DNA of 64,000 nucleotides from Anniella stebbinsi (GCA_029215795.1 JARDYH010000007.1:69928763-69992762); one strand, 5' to 3'. Shown: positions 35,376 through 46,449, counted from the stretch's first letter. Translations and numbers: made by a program. Notes: generated from the sequence alone by a model not told the origin.

Positions 35376-36060
35376 CTACTATCAGCTTCGGCTGATACAC
35401 CAGCTGCGCCCCTTCCTAGAGTTGGAAGACCTAAAGACGGTAGTGCACGCGCTGGTAACTTCGAGGCTCAACTTCTGCAATGCGCTGTACATAGGGCTAC
35501 CTTTGTGCCTAGTCCAGAAACTTCAACTTGTTCAAAATATGGCAGCCAGGTTGGTCACCGGTATATCTAGGGGTGATCACATCACACCAGTTTTAATATC
35601 GCTTCATTGGCTGCCAATCAGTTTCCGGGCGAAGTATAATGTGTTGGTTATTACCTTTAAAGCCCTACATGGTTTGGGTCCAGGTTACCTGCGGGATCGC
35701 CTTCTCCCGTATAATCCACCCCGCACACTCAGGTCCTCTGGGAAGAACTTACTTCAATCAGCCAGAACTACGCTGATGAGTGTTACCCAGAGAACCTTCT
35801 CTTCTGCCGCTCCCAGACTGTGGAGTCTCCTGCCGGGAGAGATTCGACAACTTAGCAGTCTTCTTGAATTTAAGAGAGCTATGAAGACTAATCTCTTCCG
35901 GCAGGCTTACTTAGTTGAACTTTTAGATGTTTTTAATAATGTATTAGTTTTATTTGTTTTTAGTTTTCTATCTATTTTATGGTCTTCATATTTATATTTA
36001 TTGTTGTTCCCCGCCTCGATCCAGAAGGAGAGGCAGGTAAGAAATAAATAAATAAATATA
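35376..36060 (+). mobile_element. L2-like LINE 3' end
   Basis: The frame carries YYQLRLIHQLRPFLELEDL, NFCNALYIGLPLCLV, LHWLPISF and FSSAAPRLW. It is very similar to the C-terminal part of the 20.3-23.1 kb LINE. Ends with the GTAAGAAATAAATAAATA tail. Confidence 0.85.
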
Positions 36061-36117
36061 TTATTAGTATTAGTATTAGTATTACCTTACTTCACTGCAT
36101 TTGGAGACTCTGTTGCA

Positions 36118-36676
36118 TTGTGCCTGTACATAGGGCTACCTTTGTGCCTAGTCCGGAAACTTCAACTTGTTCAAAATATGGCAGCCAGGTTGGTCACCAG
36201 TACACCTAGGGGTGATCACATCACACCAGTTTTAAAATCACTTCATTGGCTGCCAATCAGTTTCCGGGCGAAGTATAAAGTGTTGGTTATTACCTTTAAA
36301 GCCCTACATGGTTTGGGTCCAGGGTACCTGCGGGATCGCCTTCTCCCGTACAATCTGCCCCGCACACTTAGGTCCTCTGGGAAGAACTTACTCAAGCCAG
36401 CCAGAACTAGGCTGGCGAGTGTTACCCAGAGGACCTTCTCTTCCATCGCTCCCAGACTATGGAATGATGTGCCAGAGGAGATTAGACAAATTAGCAGTCT
36501 TCATGAATTTAAGAGAGTCATGAAGACTGCTCTCTTCTGGCAGGCCTATCTGGATGAATTTTAAGATGTTTTAATGATGTATTTTTCTCTTGCTTTTAAA
36601 ATTTTAACTGTTGTGATTTTTGTGTTTTATATTGTTGCTGTTCCCCACCTCAATCTGAAGGGAGAGGCGGGCTACA

Positions 36677-36718
<42 letters not shown>
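36118..36718 (+). mobile_element. L2-like LINE 3' end, second copy in tandem
   Basis: Encodes LYIGLPLCLVRKLQLVQNMA through RTFSSIAPRLWNDV, then a long (AAT)n tail at 36672-36718. Starts about 60 bp after the previous copy's tail, in the same orientation. Confidence 0.85.
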
Positions 36719-36728
36719 TTACCTTGAA

Positions 36729-37050
36729 TAGGCTGACCATCTGAAAAGGAGGACAGGGCTCATATAACTTTAACAGTTGTAGAGAAAAGGGAATTTCAGC
36801 CAGTGTCATTTGTATGCAATTAGTTCCTGGTGATATTCCCTCTTCATCACAACAGTTAAAGTTGCAGAGCCCTGCCTTCTTTTGTATATGGTCACTCTAG
36901 TATAGTGCCTGCACCTTTAACACTTGTGATGAAGAGGGAATTTCACCAGGAACTAATTGCATACAAATGACACCTGCTGAAATTCCCTTTTCTCTACAAC
37001 TGTTAAAGTTATATGAGCCTTGTCCTCCTTTTCAGATAGTCAGCCTAACC
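36729..37050. mobile_element. Palindromic MITE, family A, full copy 6
   Basis: Ends AGGCTGACCATCTGAAAAGG and CCTTTTCAGATAGTCAGCCT. Inserted just after the LINE tail, in the possible 3' UTR intron of gene III. Confidence 0.75.
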
Positions 37051-37235
37051 TTGAAGCCCTGCCCTGTATGCATCACTGCCCTGCAGTGAGGGAAACACAC
37101 TCTGCTCATGCCCAGAGGAAAGCCATCCCAGGGCTGAGTTCCAGCCTTGAATATAGATCCTGGGACTGTTCTTGGCTCAGATGAAGGCCTGCTTGGAGCC
37201 TCATCCCCCCACACATGCCTGTCTCTCTTTTGCAG

Positions 37236-37300
37236 GTGAACAAGACCTTCAGCGATCAGAGAATTACAGTAACAGATTCAGCTTCTTCTAGGTGACCCTC
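37236..37300 (+). other. Possible 3' UTR exon of gene III
   Basis: A strong acceptor (CTGTCTCTCTTTTGCAG) precedes this segment 2.1 kb after the gene III stop. Spliced from the GTAAGA donor at 35157 the frame terminates at once (AAG TGA), so this would be untranslated. Its 3' end is not defined by anything I can see. LINE fragments and a palindromic element separate it from the last coding exon. Confidence 0.3.
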
Positions 37301-37424
37301 TTCCACTCTACAAGGGATAAAATATTCAACTGGCTTTAGAAAAAGCCATTCCTAAGTTGACATGGATGAGATACCATACATAATTGGATGTAGCATAAGT
37401 AGTGGAGTAGATATATTTTGTGTG

Positions 37425-37960
37425 CATAGAACGCCACACCTAAAGGAGTAGCATTGGCTGCTGAATAGCTTCCAGGCCAGATTCAAGGTTTTGGTTTTGA
37501 CCTGTAAGGGCCTGAACTGCATGGGACCGGGTTACCTGGAGGAGTATATTCTTCCTTGCTATCCTGCTAGATCACTTCCATAGGCCCTCCTGGTTGCACC
37601 ACAGTTTGGAGTGGTGTGTTTGGTGTCAACCAGAAAACGGGCCTTCTTTGTGGTGGCACCCTCCTGGTGGAATGGCCTTCCACTTGAACTCTGGCAGGTG
37701 CTAACATTCATAATCTTTCAGCGCTTCTCGAAAACTCATTTTTGTACCCAAGCCTTTGCTGGTGTTTAATTCCATAGGTTGGTATTTGATTTTATGTTGC
37801 CCTGGATCATGGCTGTATTTTATTCTTGTGACATTTTGTTTTATTACTTCAGTCTTGCATGTTTTAGATTCTTTACTTGTTTATATTTTCTCCTATTTCT
37901 TTGTACGCTGCCTTGGGGTGATTAATGAAAAGTAGTATAGAAATGATGGGTTTCATTGAC
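37425..37960 (+). mobile_element. L2-like LINE 3' fragment, degraded
   Basis: GGAGTAGCATTGGCTGCTGAA, GGTTACCTGGAGGAGTATATTC and CCTGGTGGAATGGCCTTCCAC match the C-terminal LINE region and 3' UTR with many changes. Confidence 0.6.
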
Positions 37961-38169
37961 ATTCTCTTCTCTGCGCTATTTGCGTTTGCTTCTCAATAGG
38001 CTTAAGTTGTGGCAACATCTAGAGATCACAACCTAGACATAACACAAGGGGTATTGACACACCCATATTTAGGATGATCAACTTTATTTGGTATGCTCAA
38101 GTACCATAACCCACCGCTTCAAAAGCAGATATTGTATTATACCATTTGTATATGGGGTGCCTGTTCAAA

Positions 38170-38225
38170 AATAAACTTGACCCCCAAATAAAGGGTTGAA
38201 TCAGTATAATTCAACCCTTTATTGG
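38170..38225. repeat. Small inverted repeat (AATAAAGGGTTGAAT)
   Basis: AATAAAGGGTTGAATCAGTA is followed by its mirror AATTCAACCCTTTATT. Both orientations carry AATAAA or TTTATT. Possibly the end of a Penelope-like terminal repeat. Confidence 0.4.
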
Positions 38226-38229
38226 GCTT

Positions 38230-39170
38230 CCTCATCCTCCAGACGTTTTGGACTGCTGTGTAGCAATGGTGACCTCCTGCAGAGACATACTTCTGACTTG
38301 ATGTCTGCCAGTTGGAAAACCCAGCCAGGACCTGTTCTGGCCGGGGTAGACTTAAACACCAGACTCTTATCCGATGCGCAAATAAAAATTAATTTAGTCT
38401 TATTTGTGATGATCGAGCTTTGCTTCCAATGACAGAGCCGGCTTTGACACAATAGACATCTCCTTTGCTTTTCCATCTGGAATGACAATCCTTCGCTTTC
38501 TTGGTGTGTTTCTACCTAAATCAAAGCTCACTCACATTGACCCTGTTCAGACGGCATGCTAAGCCATGGTGCTTAAGTGTTTTGAGCTAAACATTAAGGC
38601 ATACTGCACTTTCTTCTTCTGGAGCCTTTCCAAGTTTACAATTGGCAAACAAGTAATTTGGAATTGAAAACTTTCTTGGTAATGCTGTATATGTTCAATG
38701 AAACACCGCCATGCAGTGGCTGTATTATAGCACTATGCTGGCATTGTACACTGCTGATAAAGCTCTGCATCAGCAAATTAAAAGATAAAAGCTCCCTCCA
38801 TAAAGGTGCAGGGCTGGATTAAGGCAGAATCAGGGGTAGGTGAGTGGGTGGGTGGGTTTGAGGGGGGAATTTAAAAAATCTTTTAAATCAAGGGATGAAG
38901 GGATCTGCTTCAAACTTGGCATGACTAAAGCCCTACTTAAGAGCTATCATTGTGTCAAGTTTCATATCTTTATCATTAAAAATGATCAAAATGTAAGCAT
39001 TTTGTTAATTCCCATAGGCTATAATGAAAGCAGAATGGAGGTCTGAATGACCTTCACTCTGCACCATGGGTATCCAATGGTTTTAAAACCATCCCCTTAC
39101 TGCACTGAAAGTTCGGAGCTCTGTTGGAGCTCCGTCAGACCCTCGGATTTTTGGTGCAGAGCTCACACCC
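38230..39170. other. Intergenic DNA between genes III and IV (convergent)
   Basis: Mostly featureless. Contains fragments shared with other repeats (38548-38595; 38705-38740 with GCAGTGGCTGTATTATA). No exon seen. Confidence 0.45.
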
Positions 39171-39263
39171 CTACTGTTTATTACATAAACAGACAGCGGA
39201 GTATGGAGAGGCCAATCCCTGACTAAAGAGTGTGGCTACAGTCAAAACTGGGCACTGGAGGCT

Positions 39264-39269
39264 TTTATT
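39264..39269 (-). terminator. Polyadenylation signal of gene IV
   Basis: AATAAA on the minus strand (GTGAAATAAAAGCC) about 90 bp after the stop. The same hexamer in the same context occurs in the two paralogous 3' ends. Confidence 0.65.
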
Positions 39270-39357
39270 TCACCAGCAGATATGATGGTGTTTTCTGCCC
39301 TTGGAGTTCTGGATGGGGGTAAGTGCTGATGATTTGGAGCCTTCAGAAAGTTGTAGA

Positions 39358-39459
39358 TTATTTCGTCATGATTTCCATGTATATGGTGCTCCTCTTCTGG
39401 AGGGCAAGTGGTATGCGGGGCTGGCTGATGCTGTTCCAGGCTTCAAATCCAACAACATT
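39358..39459 (-). CDS. Gene IV, last coding exon with ITIM-like tyrosine
   Basis: A 102-bp phase 0 exon after CATCCAG encoding 33 residues and TAA. It runs NVVGFEAWNSISQPRIPLAL and ends QKRSTIYMEIMTK. The tyrosine lies in T-I-Y-M-E-I, which differs from the ITIM consensus (S/I/V/L-x-Y-x-x-I/L/V) only by Thr at -2. The segment is duplicated at 51275-51466 and 60368-60451. It suggests an inhibitory or phosphatase-recruiting tail (inference). A polyadenylation signal lies about 90 bp downstream. Linkage to the membrane exon is by position and paralogy, because the intervening exon is missing. Confidence 0.65.
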   Translation of the reverse strand, partial: NVVGFEAWNSISQPRIPLALQKRSTIYMEIMTK

Positions 39460-40734
39460 CTGGATGAGGATGATCATGTTCTTTACGTGGAAGAGAGGGA
39501 GAGAAAGAGTCTAGAATCAGAGCATGGAAACGAGAACTGGAAGCATACACATCCCACCCTCCTTATCTCCAAGAACCAGACGAGTGACTCTTATATGTTT
39601 ATTTATTTGCAATATTTCTATATTGCTCCAGATCTAAAATAGATATACTCTGATAACCCATGAGATGTCACATCTTTCTCCAAAATATTCAGGTCCAGAC
39701 CAGACTCAAGCCTTTCCCCCCACCACCCAAAAAAGAGCTTCCTTAATAGCAGTCCATTGATTCCCACTGACACTAAAAGGTGGGCATGGAAGCCAGGAGT
39801 TCTGTTTTCCAATTTCCATGTGTTAGGGCCACATGCTGCAGAATGAGGAGTCTAACGGGGCACAATGGACGGTACCACTTCAAACTGCTGGTGGGGAAAC
39901 CACTTTGGAAATGAATACACATTAACCCCCACATTCACACACTGTATAAAGAAATCTAGCACATCAGGGAGAAAGGGTCTGCATAGCCCTTTCCTTGCTA
40001 TGTTAGTTTTAGGCTTGCGGGTAGTTTCATTACTTAGGGGAGCTTCAGAAATAAAATGTCATGACTGCAGACTGAAGTGGCATAGTCCATTCTGCCCTCC
40101 CAGGACTGTGCCACCTCACGTCCACTTCATTCTCTTGCACGTGCAAATCCAGCCTCCGTCAGACCTTTGCAACATGTTTCTCACTGGGTTTATTGAGCCA
40201 ATGGAGGATGTGTGTCAAGGCTGACCCACAGGCAGTAATCTGCAATGAGCCAGAGGTTGGGAACCAAGATCCATGGATAGGGAGGTCTGTCACTGAGAAT
40301 TCCAGTTTGCTTTTGCTTTGACGGAGTTCCACAGCATGTATGATGCAATTTGTGTTTGTGAGCTGAGCTGCAGGCTTTTCCTTGAACTTCAGGAACTTCT
40401 TTTGCACTTTTCACAGGTCCTGCAATTTGCCCAACTTTCTGAGCATTTTGCAAAAACTTGCAGTCAAATTTGCACAAATTTGCACAGCCAAATTTTGTGA
40501 ATACTTACTCAGGCAAGATTTGGGCACCTGGGTCCGTCTGAGGCTCCATTGTCTCCTCACTATGGAAAGAAAGGGATCTTAGAGGAGTTCACTGAGCTGG
40601 CATCTCCCCCTACACTCATGCAGCATTTCTCTTCCCCTCCCCTCCTTTCCAGTCCTTTCCTCAATACCTCTCCCTGCCATCCTGCCCATCACTGAGGCCA
40701 TTCCCTTGGGCAGAGCACGGGAGGTGTGGAATGC

Positions 40735-40860
40735 ACCAGGCCGCTCATAAGAAGAGCCCTGGCAGATCAAACCAAAGGACTATTCAGTCCAGCAACCTGC
40801 CCACTTAGACACCTTCAGGAAGCCCACAAGCAGGGCCTGAAGACAATAATCCCCATTGGG
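40735..40860 (-). mobile_element. CR1-type LINE 3' tip
   Basis: CTCATAAGAAGAGCCCTGGCAGATCAAACCAAAGG, the terminal sequence seen complete at 53030. Confidence 0.55.
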
Positions 40861-41240
40861 GTGACCAACTGTCAGGATTTTCCCGGATATGTCCTGTTTT
40901 TTGTTTTATCCTAGGTGTCAGGGGGGATTTTCTGTAATTTTCTATAATGTCCTGGAATGACACCCTTTCCCCTTTGAGGTCACCATTAGCGTGGCGGGGG
41001 GGGGGGGAATGAAATGTTTTCTGGAGGTGCATCATTCCCTCCACACACACTGCTCCAATCAGGGCCTTGAAGGGGAAAGCGTGTCATTCCCGGACATTAT
41101 AGAAAAGGCCCCAATTGGAGCCTTGAGGGGGCAGGAATGACACACTTTCTGGAGGCCCCAGAAAGCCGCTTTCCCACCCCCGCCACTGGGTGTCCTCTTT
41201 TTTGGTTTCCCAAATAGGGTCACCCTAATCCCCATCAGCG
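40861..41240. repeat. Degraded inverted-repeat segment
   Basis: GGGGTGACCAACTGTCAGGA to AAATAGGGTCACCCTAATCC, with two mirrored blocks on CATTCCxGGACATTATAGAA. Likely an old non-autonomous DNA element in a gene IV intron. Confidence 0.4.
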
Positions 41241-41650
41241 CCAGACCTCAGTTTCGGAGGGCACTTGGACAATGTGCCCTTAGTGGGCCCTCCTCCCTTG
41301 GTGAGTCTAGCTTCTCACCCTGTTGTCAGAGGCCTCTCCCACACTTCATCCTCTTCCTCAACACTACCACCATTTGCTCGCTTGACAGGCAGGGAACCAA
41401 TGGCGTCTCCTGCTCCTGCTCCTCCTCGCCCCCACCATTGTCTGGGCCGGAGTGGGAGGCAGGGGAAGAAGCCGGTTGCTATGGTGAAGAGGAGGAGCCT
41501 CTCCAAGGAGCCCGTATCAGTTGGCCCCTGCTGGGGAGTTGGCCCTTGGCAGGTGCCCGTCCATGCCTACCCTTAACACTATTCCTGACCCACCCCACCC
41601 CACCCCATCGACATCCCCCTGCCACTGCAGTGCAGTGGCATACTTCCTCT

Positions 41651-42167
41651 GAACACAGAGGCTCAGTTCGGATGACATATTAAGCAACGGAGGGGTAAAT
41701 AACGTACTGACCATGCGTTAGGCAGGAGGAGCTCCACAGACGACACTCTGCAGCCGGCGCTGCTTGGAACCAGCAAACACCCCGGCGGCTACGAACTTGC
41801 GGTGGCCATTTTGGTTGCAGCCTCTCCTCCGTGTGTCCTTCAGCCATATCCCAGCATGCACCATGAGTTCTGCTGGCTGCATAGAGTGGCTGGGTTTTTT
41901 GGCTGCTCTAGGTAGCAGACTCTATTCCGAAACGGAATAGTCCATGGAGAGAGGGGGGGCTGAATTCGGACGACACTTTAAACAACGGGGCTTCGGGCTA
42001 AACAATGTGCAATCCCGTTGTTGCGCTCCGTTGTTTAAAGTGCCTGATTAACGTACTGTCAGTTGTGTGTGTGTTATGTGTTGCCCTCCAGACAACACAA
42101 TAAGCAACACAACTGATGATTGTCCCCCCCTCCTCCGTTGCCTAATGTGTCATCCGAACTGAGCCAG
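41651..42167. mobile_element. Inverted-repeat DNA element (about 517 bp)
   Basis: Ends GCTCAGTTCGGATGACATAT and ATGTGTCATCCGAACTGAGC are near-perfect inverted copies, flanked by CAGAG on both sides. The inside has a second inverted pair (GAATTCGGACGACACTTTAA and TTTAAAGTGCCTGATTAACG). No protein. Lies in a gene IV intron 200 bp from the 33-bp exon. Confidence 0.75.
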
Positions 42168-42360
42168 AGATTCCATTTCCCTATCCTGACGTCTTCGACC
42201 TGAGTGACCTCTGCCCCCCCCCACTCACTTATTCCCAAAGATGGAAGTGGATTTCTGGAGAGCCCCTCCCCTGCCCCTGATATTCAAATGATACAGAGGG
42301 AGAAGCTGGTTTTCTCAAAGGGAATCACTCCTGCTCCCATCATCCAGGCCCAGTACTTAC

Positions 42361-42393
42361 GGGATTTCAGATTCAGGCTCTGGAGTTGCATTC
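42361..42393 (-). CDS. Gene IV, short cytoplasmic exon
   Basis: A 33-bp phase 2-2 exon (TTCCCTCAG acceptor, GTAAGT donor). The split codon gives Arg, followed by NATPEPESEI and two bases. Acidic, proline-containing and without tyrosine, it resembles in size the small linker exons of mammalian CEACAM tails. The exon that should follow (phase 2 in, phase 0 out) was not found between 42.3 and 39.5 kb. Confidence 0.65.
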
Positions 42394-42839
42394 CTGAGGG
42401 AAGAGTGGAAAAGAACAAAGAGTTAGGAGCTTCTTTTAGCTAGGGGCTTGTTTTCATGAGCAACCACTGGCCAGATGTCCTCTCTCACCAAAGGTAGCCC
42501 TCTCTTTGAAGCACTCCCACAAGACCGTTCTCTATATGAAGACATCACCTGTTTGAAGGATTGCCCAGCCCAGTTCCAGGTGAATGAGAATGAGCCCTGA
42601 GAACCATTGCCCATCCACAGTGAGCACCTGGACAGCAGGAGGAAGAGGCTGGTGCACACAGCCTTCCACAGCACAGTGAGATGTACAGCACATCTATTTA
42701 AATCATAAGAAGAATTTGCAAATGTGCATCCATGTGTATAAATTAGCATATGCAAAGGTTATGCAAATCACAGTCCTCTTGCAAATCAGCTGCATTCTTA
42801 CCAGGCTTTCTTATCCCAGGTGTCTTTCCGTGTTTACTA

Positions 42840-43180
42840 TGGGCCCCTTTAGATGGCGACCAACAACAACTATGTGATTTCTCCTTGAAAGCTTCCCTTC
42901 TCATGAATGCTCCATAAAATTCAATGAGACAGCGGCATCTAGTGGCTGTATTATAACGCAATGCTGACTTTATACACTGGGGATATCCAGTAATAATTTT
43001 AAATCATACATTAACTCTTCTTCTTTTTTCTTTTTCTTTTTTTTAAAGCATGATTACTGGGGGAAGACATGGGAGACTTCCTGGAGGTTGATGGTGTCCT
43101 GTAAAGGACGCACAAACTTCCATCAGTGGCCAATCATGGGTGTGCAATATATCGCTCATGTTGAGAAGCACTAAGAGCCA
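42840..43180. repeat. Dispersed repeat with CATCTAGTGGCTGTATTATA
   Basis: Shares this motif with 7430 and 38710; GGAGGTTGATGGTGTCCTGT resembles 58240. Ends not defined. Confidence 0.35.
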
Positions 43181-43764
43181 CCCTACCTATTTCCTCCACC
43201 CTTCTTGGACTGGAAAGCCAAGTGATTGATTGTCCTTTTGCTTCCATTTCTTTAACCAAAAGAACAACTGCCCCTCTTGGCTTTTAAATCAGTGGTAGAT
43301 GGGGCTATTGGGGAGTCAATGAACTCAGCAGGCAGAGCGGAATGATGTGGAATAGCACACGGGAAGCAAAAAGGGGGCTGATCAACAGGCCATCCTTTTT
43401 ATGTCCCTCTTTTCTGAATGTGGAGGCAGTAGTCCGTAACTGAAAATGGCAATTTATCCAGTGGCCAGGGAGGGCTGTGTGTTAAACTCTCCACACACCA
43501 CTTCCACACCACAGTTTTCTGGTTTCAATGTGCTGCTCCAATCCACCTGCTGCTGGAACTTTACAAAAAAGGAGCATGGGAGATTGTAAAAAAAACTGGT
43601 ATTAGGGACAAGGGTCCGACCAGTAGAAGTCCAGTGCCACTCTTCCGATCTGCTTTGGACCCTCCAGCCACTGCAGCGTTAAAATAAAAGCAAACATGTG
43701 CCAAGCGCCAGGCACAGGTCTCCTCTTAAATAAAGGCTTTCATATAAAGAACGGCCTTCCAGCA

Positions 43765-43935
43765 GAGGCACGAGGCTCTGGTGTCAGTGGGGCAGCGAAT
43801 CCACTCTGGGTTACAGTCCGAAACAGTCCGATCTCTAAAAGAGCTATCCAAGGTGGGGATAGCTCTTTTAAAGCTCTGACTGAAACCCGGAGCAGATTCA
43901 CCACTGCACTGACATCGGAGCCACCAGCCTCTGCT
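43765..43935. mobile_element. Palindromic family B copy
   Basis: GGCACGAGGCTCTGGTGTCA to GACATCGGAGCCACCAGCC, mirrored around CTATCCAAGGTGGGGATAGC. Confidence 0.65.
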
Positions 43936-43949
43936 GCTGGCTTCTGCAG

Positions 43950-44041
43950 TGTGAGAAAAATGACACCTGCTGAAATTCCCCTTTTCTGTGCAACCCTTAA
44001 AGATACAGGAGCCCAGTCCTCCTTTCTATATGGTCACCCTA
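43950..44041. mobile_element. Palindromic MITE, family A, half copy 7
   Basis: Right arm only: AATGACACCTGCTGAAATTCC to CTTTCTATATGGTCACCCTA. It abuts a family B copy. Confidence 0.6.
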
Positions 44042-44441
44042 GGTAAAAGCGACTTAGGGAGATGAGAGGAGACAGCAGGGTCCTTTCTCCCACCTCCCTG
44101 AAAGGCCATCCCCCATGGAGGATCTTCCTTCCTCAACTGTCACCCCCATCAGCTGCTCCAGCAGAGCTGCCCTGAGGTTGAGGAGGAGAAGAATTAGAGA
44201 CCCGGGCCCTGGCGAAACAGCCATTCCGTCCCCTGGTTCTTCTCTCCATTCCTTTTTGACTTGTGTGCCTTCTTAGATGGTACGCCTGCAGGCAGGGATT
44301 GTCTTATTGCACTGGTTCTATGCATGCCACACTGGGAACCTCTTTGGCTGAGGTGCGGCCATAAAAGTCATGTCAATACGCAAACAAAGGGGCAAACAAA
44401 ATGACATGAAAACATTAAAATCAGCGTTCGATGGATATTAC

Positions 44442-44565
44442 CTTGGAGGAGCGGCCACGAACTGGTATGCAAACATCCCTATGAAGAAAGCAAGCGCAAC
44501 ACAGCAAGCAGTGACAATCCCTATGGTGATAATTGGGCTGGTGGCCTTTTGTTCTTGGTTGTCAG
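44442..44565 (-). CDS. Gene IV, transmembrane exon
   Basis: A 124-bp exon (GTCTTCAG acceptor, GTAATA donor), phase 1 to 2. ADNQEQKATS is followed by a single-pass helix (PIITIGIVTACCVALAFFIG) and the cytoplasmic start MFAYQFVAAPP. The phase 2 exit with AG|GTAATA is shared with gene V (53518-53653) and differs from the phase 1 exit of genes I-III, so IV and V form a separate subfamily. Confidence 0.85.
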
Positions 44566-44884
44566 CTGAAGACACAAGGAAAAACTGCGTGAGAACCTGG
44601 GAGGGGAACTCTCATGATGCTTTGCTCCAGTATTTCTAAAACATATTGGCAATCCCTCTCCTTTACGTCGGTGCCATCAATTACCAGCTGTATTGGCACA
44701 GCCCGGGTTCCAGAACACCTCAAAGTCCTCTTTCTTTCCCATCTCCATTTCTCCCAACTGTTCCTCATTGCAAAGTCCCCTCATCGGCTTGTGAGCTGGT
44801 ACATCAAGGCTAAGAGCGTGAGCTGGGAAGATCAAACCTCACTTCAGCCAAGAAGTTCATCGAGCGTAAGAACATAAGAAGAGC

Positions 44885-44998
44885 TCTGCTGGATCATAGA
44901 ACCATAAAATTATAGAATAGTAGAGTTGGAAGGAGCCTATGAGACCGTTGAGTCCAACCCCCTGCTCAATGCAGGAATCCAACGTAATAGAAGGGGAA
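44885..44998 (-). mobile_element. CR1-type LINE, 3' part of a split copy
   Basis: CATAGAACCATAAAATTATAG to CAATGCAGGAATCCA. The other part resumes at 46184 after an insertion; the 15-bp CAATGCAGGAATCCA is present on both sides. Confidence 0.75.
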
Positions 44999-46180
44999 AG
45001 CACCAATGGTCGTTGAGGAACTAAAAGAGACTGGCTCCGGGGCTAATATAAAAACGTTCTTTATTCAATTATTTTTTAAAAACAATAGAACAATCCTTTA
45101 GACAGCCCAACGTTTCGGATTGGAAACAATCCTTCTTCAGGAGCTACATTAAAATAACACAAACAAATATTTGTTAAATATATACGAAAACTATTCTTGC
45201 CATCGGAAACAATAGCCTACTTTTTCAATTGTAAAAATATGAAACTAAACTAACATGATATACTTTCTTTACATACTCTGCATATTTTCTGAAAACTGAT
45301 TTTATAATGAGGACTCTCATTTAAAACAATGAAAAAACTTTTTTTACATTCACACACAACCTGCCTAAATACTTCCTTATATACCATCTGGTAGGCTGAC
45401 CAGATAAAATCCAGGTCAGGGTTCATGTAACTTTAACAGCTGTAGAAAAAAGGGAATTTCAGCCAGTGTCATTTGTATGCAATTAGTTCCTGGTGAAATT
45501 CCCTCTTCATCACAACAGTTAAAGGTGCAGGCACTATACTAGAATGACCATATACAAAAGGAGGCAGGGCCCCTGCAACTTTAACAGTTGTGATGAAGAG
45601 AGAATTTCACCAGGAACTAATTGCATACAAATGTCACTGGCTGAAATTCCCTTTTCTCTACAGCTGTTAAAGTTACATGAGCCCTGACCTGGATTTTATC
45701 TGGTCACCCTACGGCGTCTGGAGCTTAGCTGATTACATTTTTAAATTCTTCTGGAGACAACTTTACATTTTGCTCTTAAAAGGGGATACCCCCTGTAATT
45801 AATCTTTTACAAAATTCTTTTTTGTCATGTCATCCTGCCATGTACTGACCTGTATCAGAAGGATAGCTGTAACATCTATTATACAATATTTTTCGACACA
45901 AATGTGTCCTGGCATTTTCTTGCCTGAGAATAATCTCTTAGTGCTGCGTTGCCAAGATAAGAGGCAGCTGGTCTTTATTAGTATTTATAGTAGACGCTGT
46001 CTTTTGCGATCTTTTAGGAAAGATCCTGTTACTACTTATTGTGAGGTAATCTACAGTTGTGACATATGAAATTAGACTTATTTTTAAAGACTGCAATATT
46101 CTGCCACGCCACATCCCTTCTAGCCTGAACTGCTAGGAACGTTTTTATATCAGCACCAGAGCCAGTATCTTTTACTTCCT
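44999..46180. mobile_element. Inserted inverted-repeat element, Penelope-like ends
   Basis: About 1.18 kb inserted in a CR1 copy with a 15-bp target duplication (CAATGCAGGAATCCA). Both ends carry an inverted pair of about 38 bp (AAGAGACTGGCTCCGGGGC and its mirror GCACCAGAGCCAGTATCTT), next to ATATAAAAACGTTC and GAACGTTTTTATAT. CCAACGTTTCGGATTGG and CCTTCTTCAGGAGC near 45110 resemble Penelope-like terminal repeats. A family A MITE is nested inside. No protein frame survives. Lies upstream of the gene IV membrane exon. Confidence 0.65.
45393..45712. mobile_element. Palindromic MITE, family A, full copy 8
   Basis: Ends AGGCTGACCAGATAAAATCC and GGATTTTATCTGGTCACCCT. Nested in the 45.0-46.2 kb element, so younger than it. 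Confidence 0.75.
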
Positions 46181-46183
46181 CAA

Positions 46184-46446
46184 TGCAGGAATCCACCTCA
46201 AAGCACCTCTGACAGATGGCTGTCCGGCTGCCTCTTGAATGCCTCTAGTGTGGGAGAGCCCACCACCTCCATAGGCAATTGGTTCCATTGTCGTACTGCT
46301 CTAACAGTCAGGAAGTTTTTCCTGATGTACAGCCGGAATCTGGCTTCCTGTAACTTGAGCCCATTATTCCGCGTCCTGCATCCTGTTTTGATCGAGAAGA
46401 GATCCTGGCCCTCCTCCGTGTGACAACCTTTCAAGACCAAGATCAA
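46184..46446 (-). mobile_element. CR1-type LINE, 5' part of the split copy
   Basis: The minus-strand frame encodes the CR1 ORF2 C-terminus: ARFRLYIRKNFLTVRAVRQW, NQLPMEVVGSPTLEAFKR. Continuous with 44885-44998 before the insertion. Confidence 0.8.
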
Positions 46447-46449
46447 GAT

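Larger units (their letters stand above)
39180..39960 (-). repeat. Duplicated 3' end segment, copy of gene IV
   Basis: This block (last exon, polyadenylation signal, flanks such as CTGCTGGTGGGGAAACCA) aligns with 51150-51790 (gene V) and in part with 59640-60560 (gene VI). It marks the segmental duplications that produced the three copies. Confidence 0.75.

Noticed and set aside
40040..40140. Minus-strand AATGAAGTGGAC segment resembling the NEV start of a mammalian CEACAM ITIM exon, as the missing gene IV exon
   Set aside because: Required phase gives an immediate stop and no tyrosine follows.
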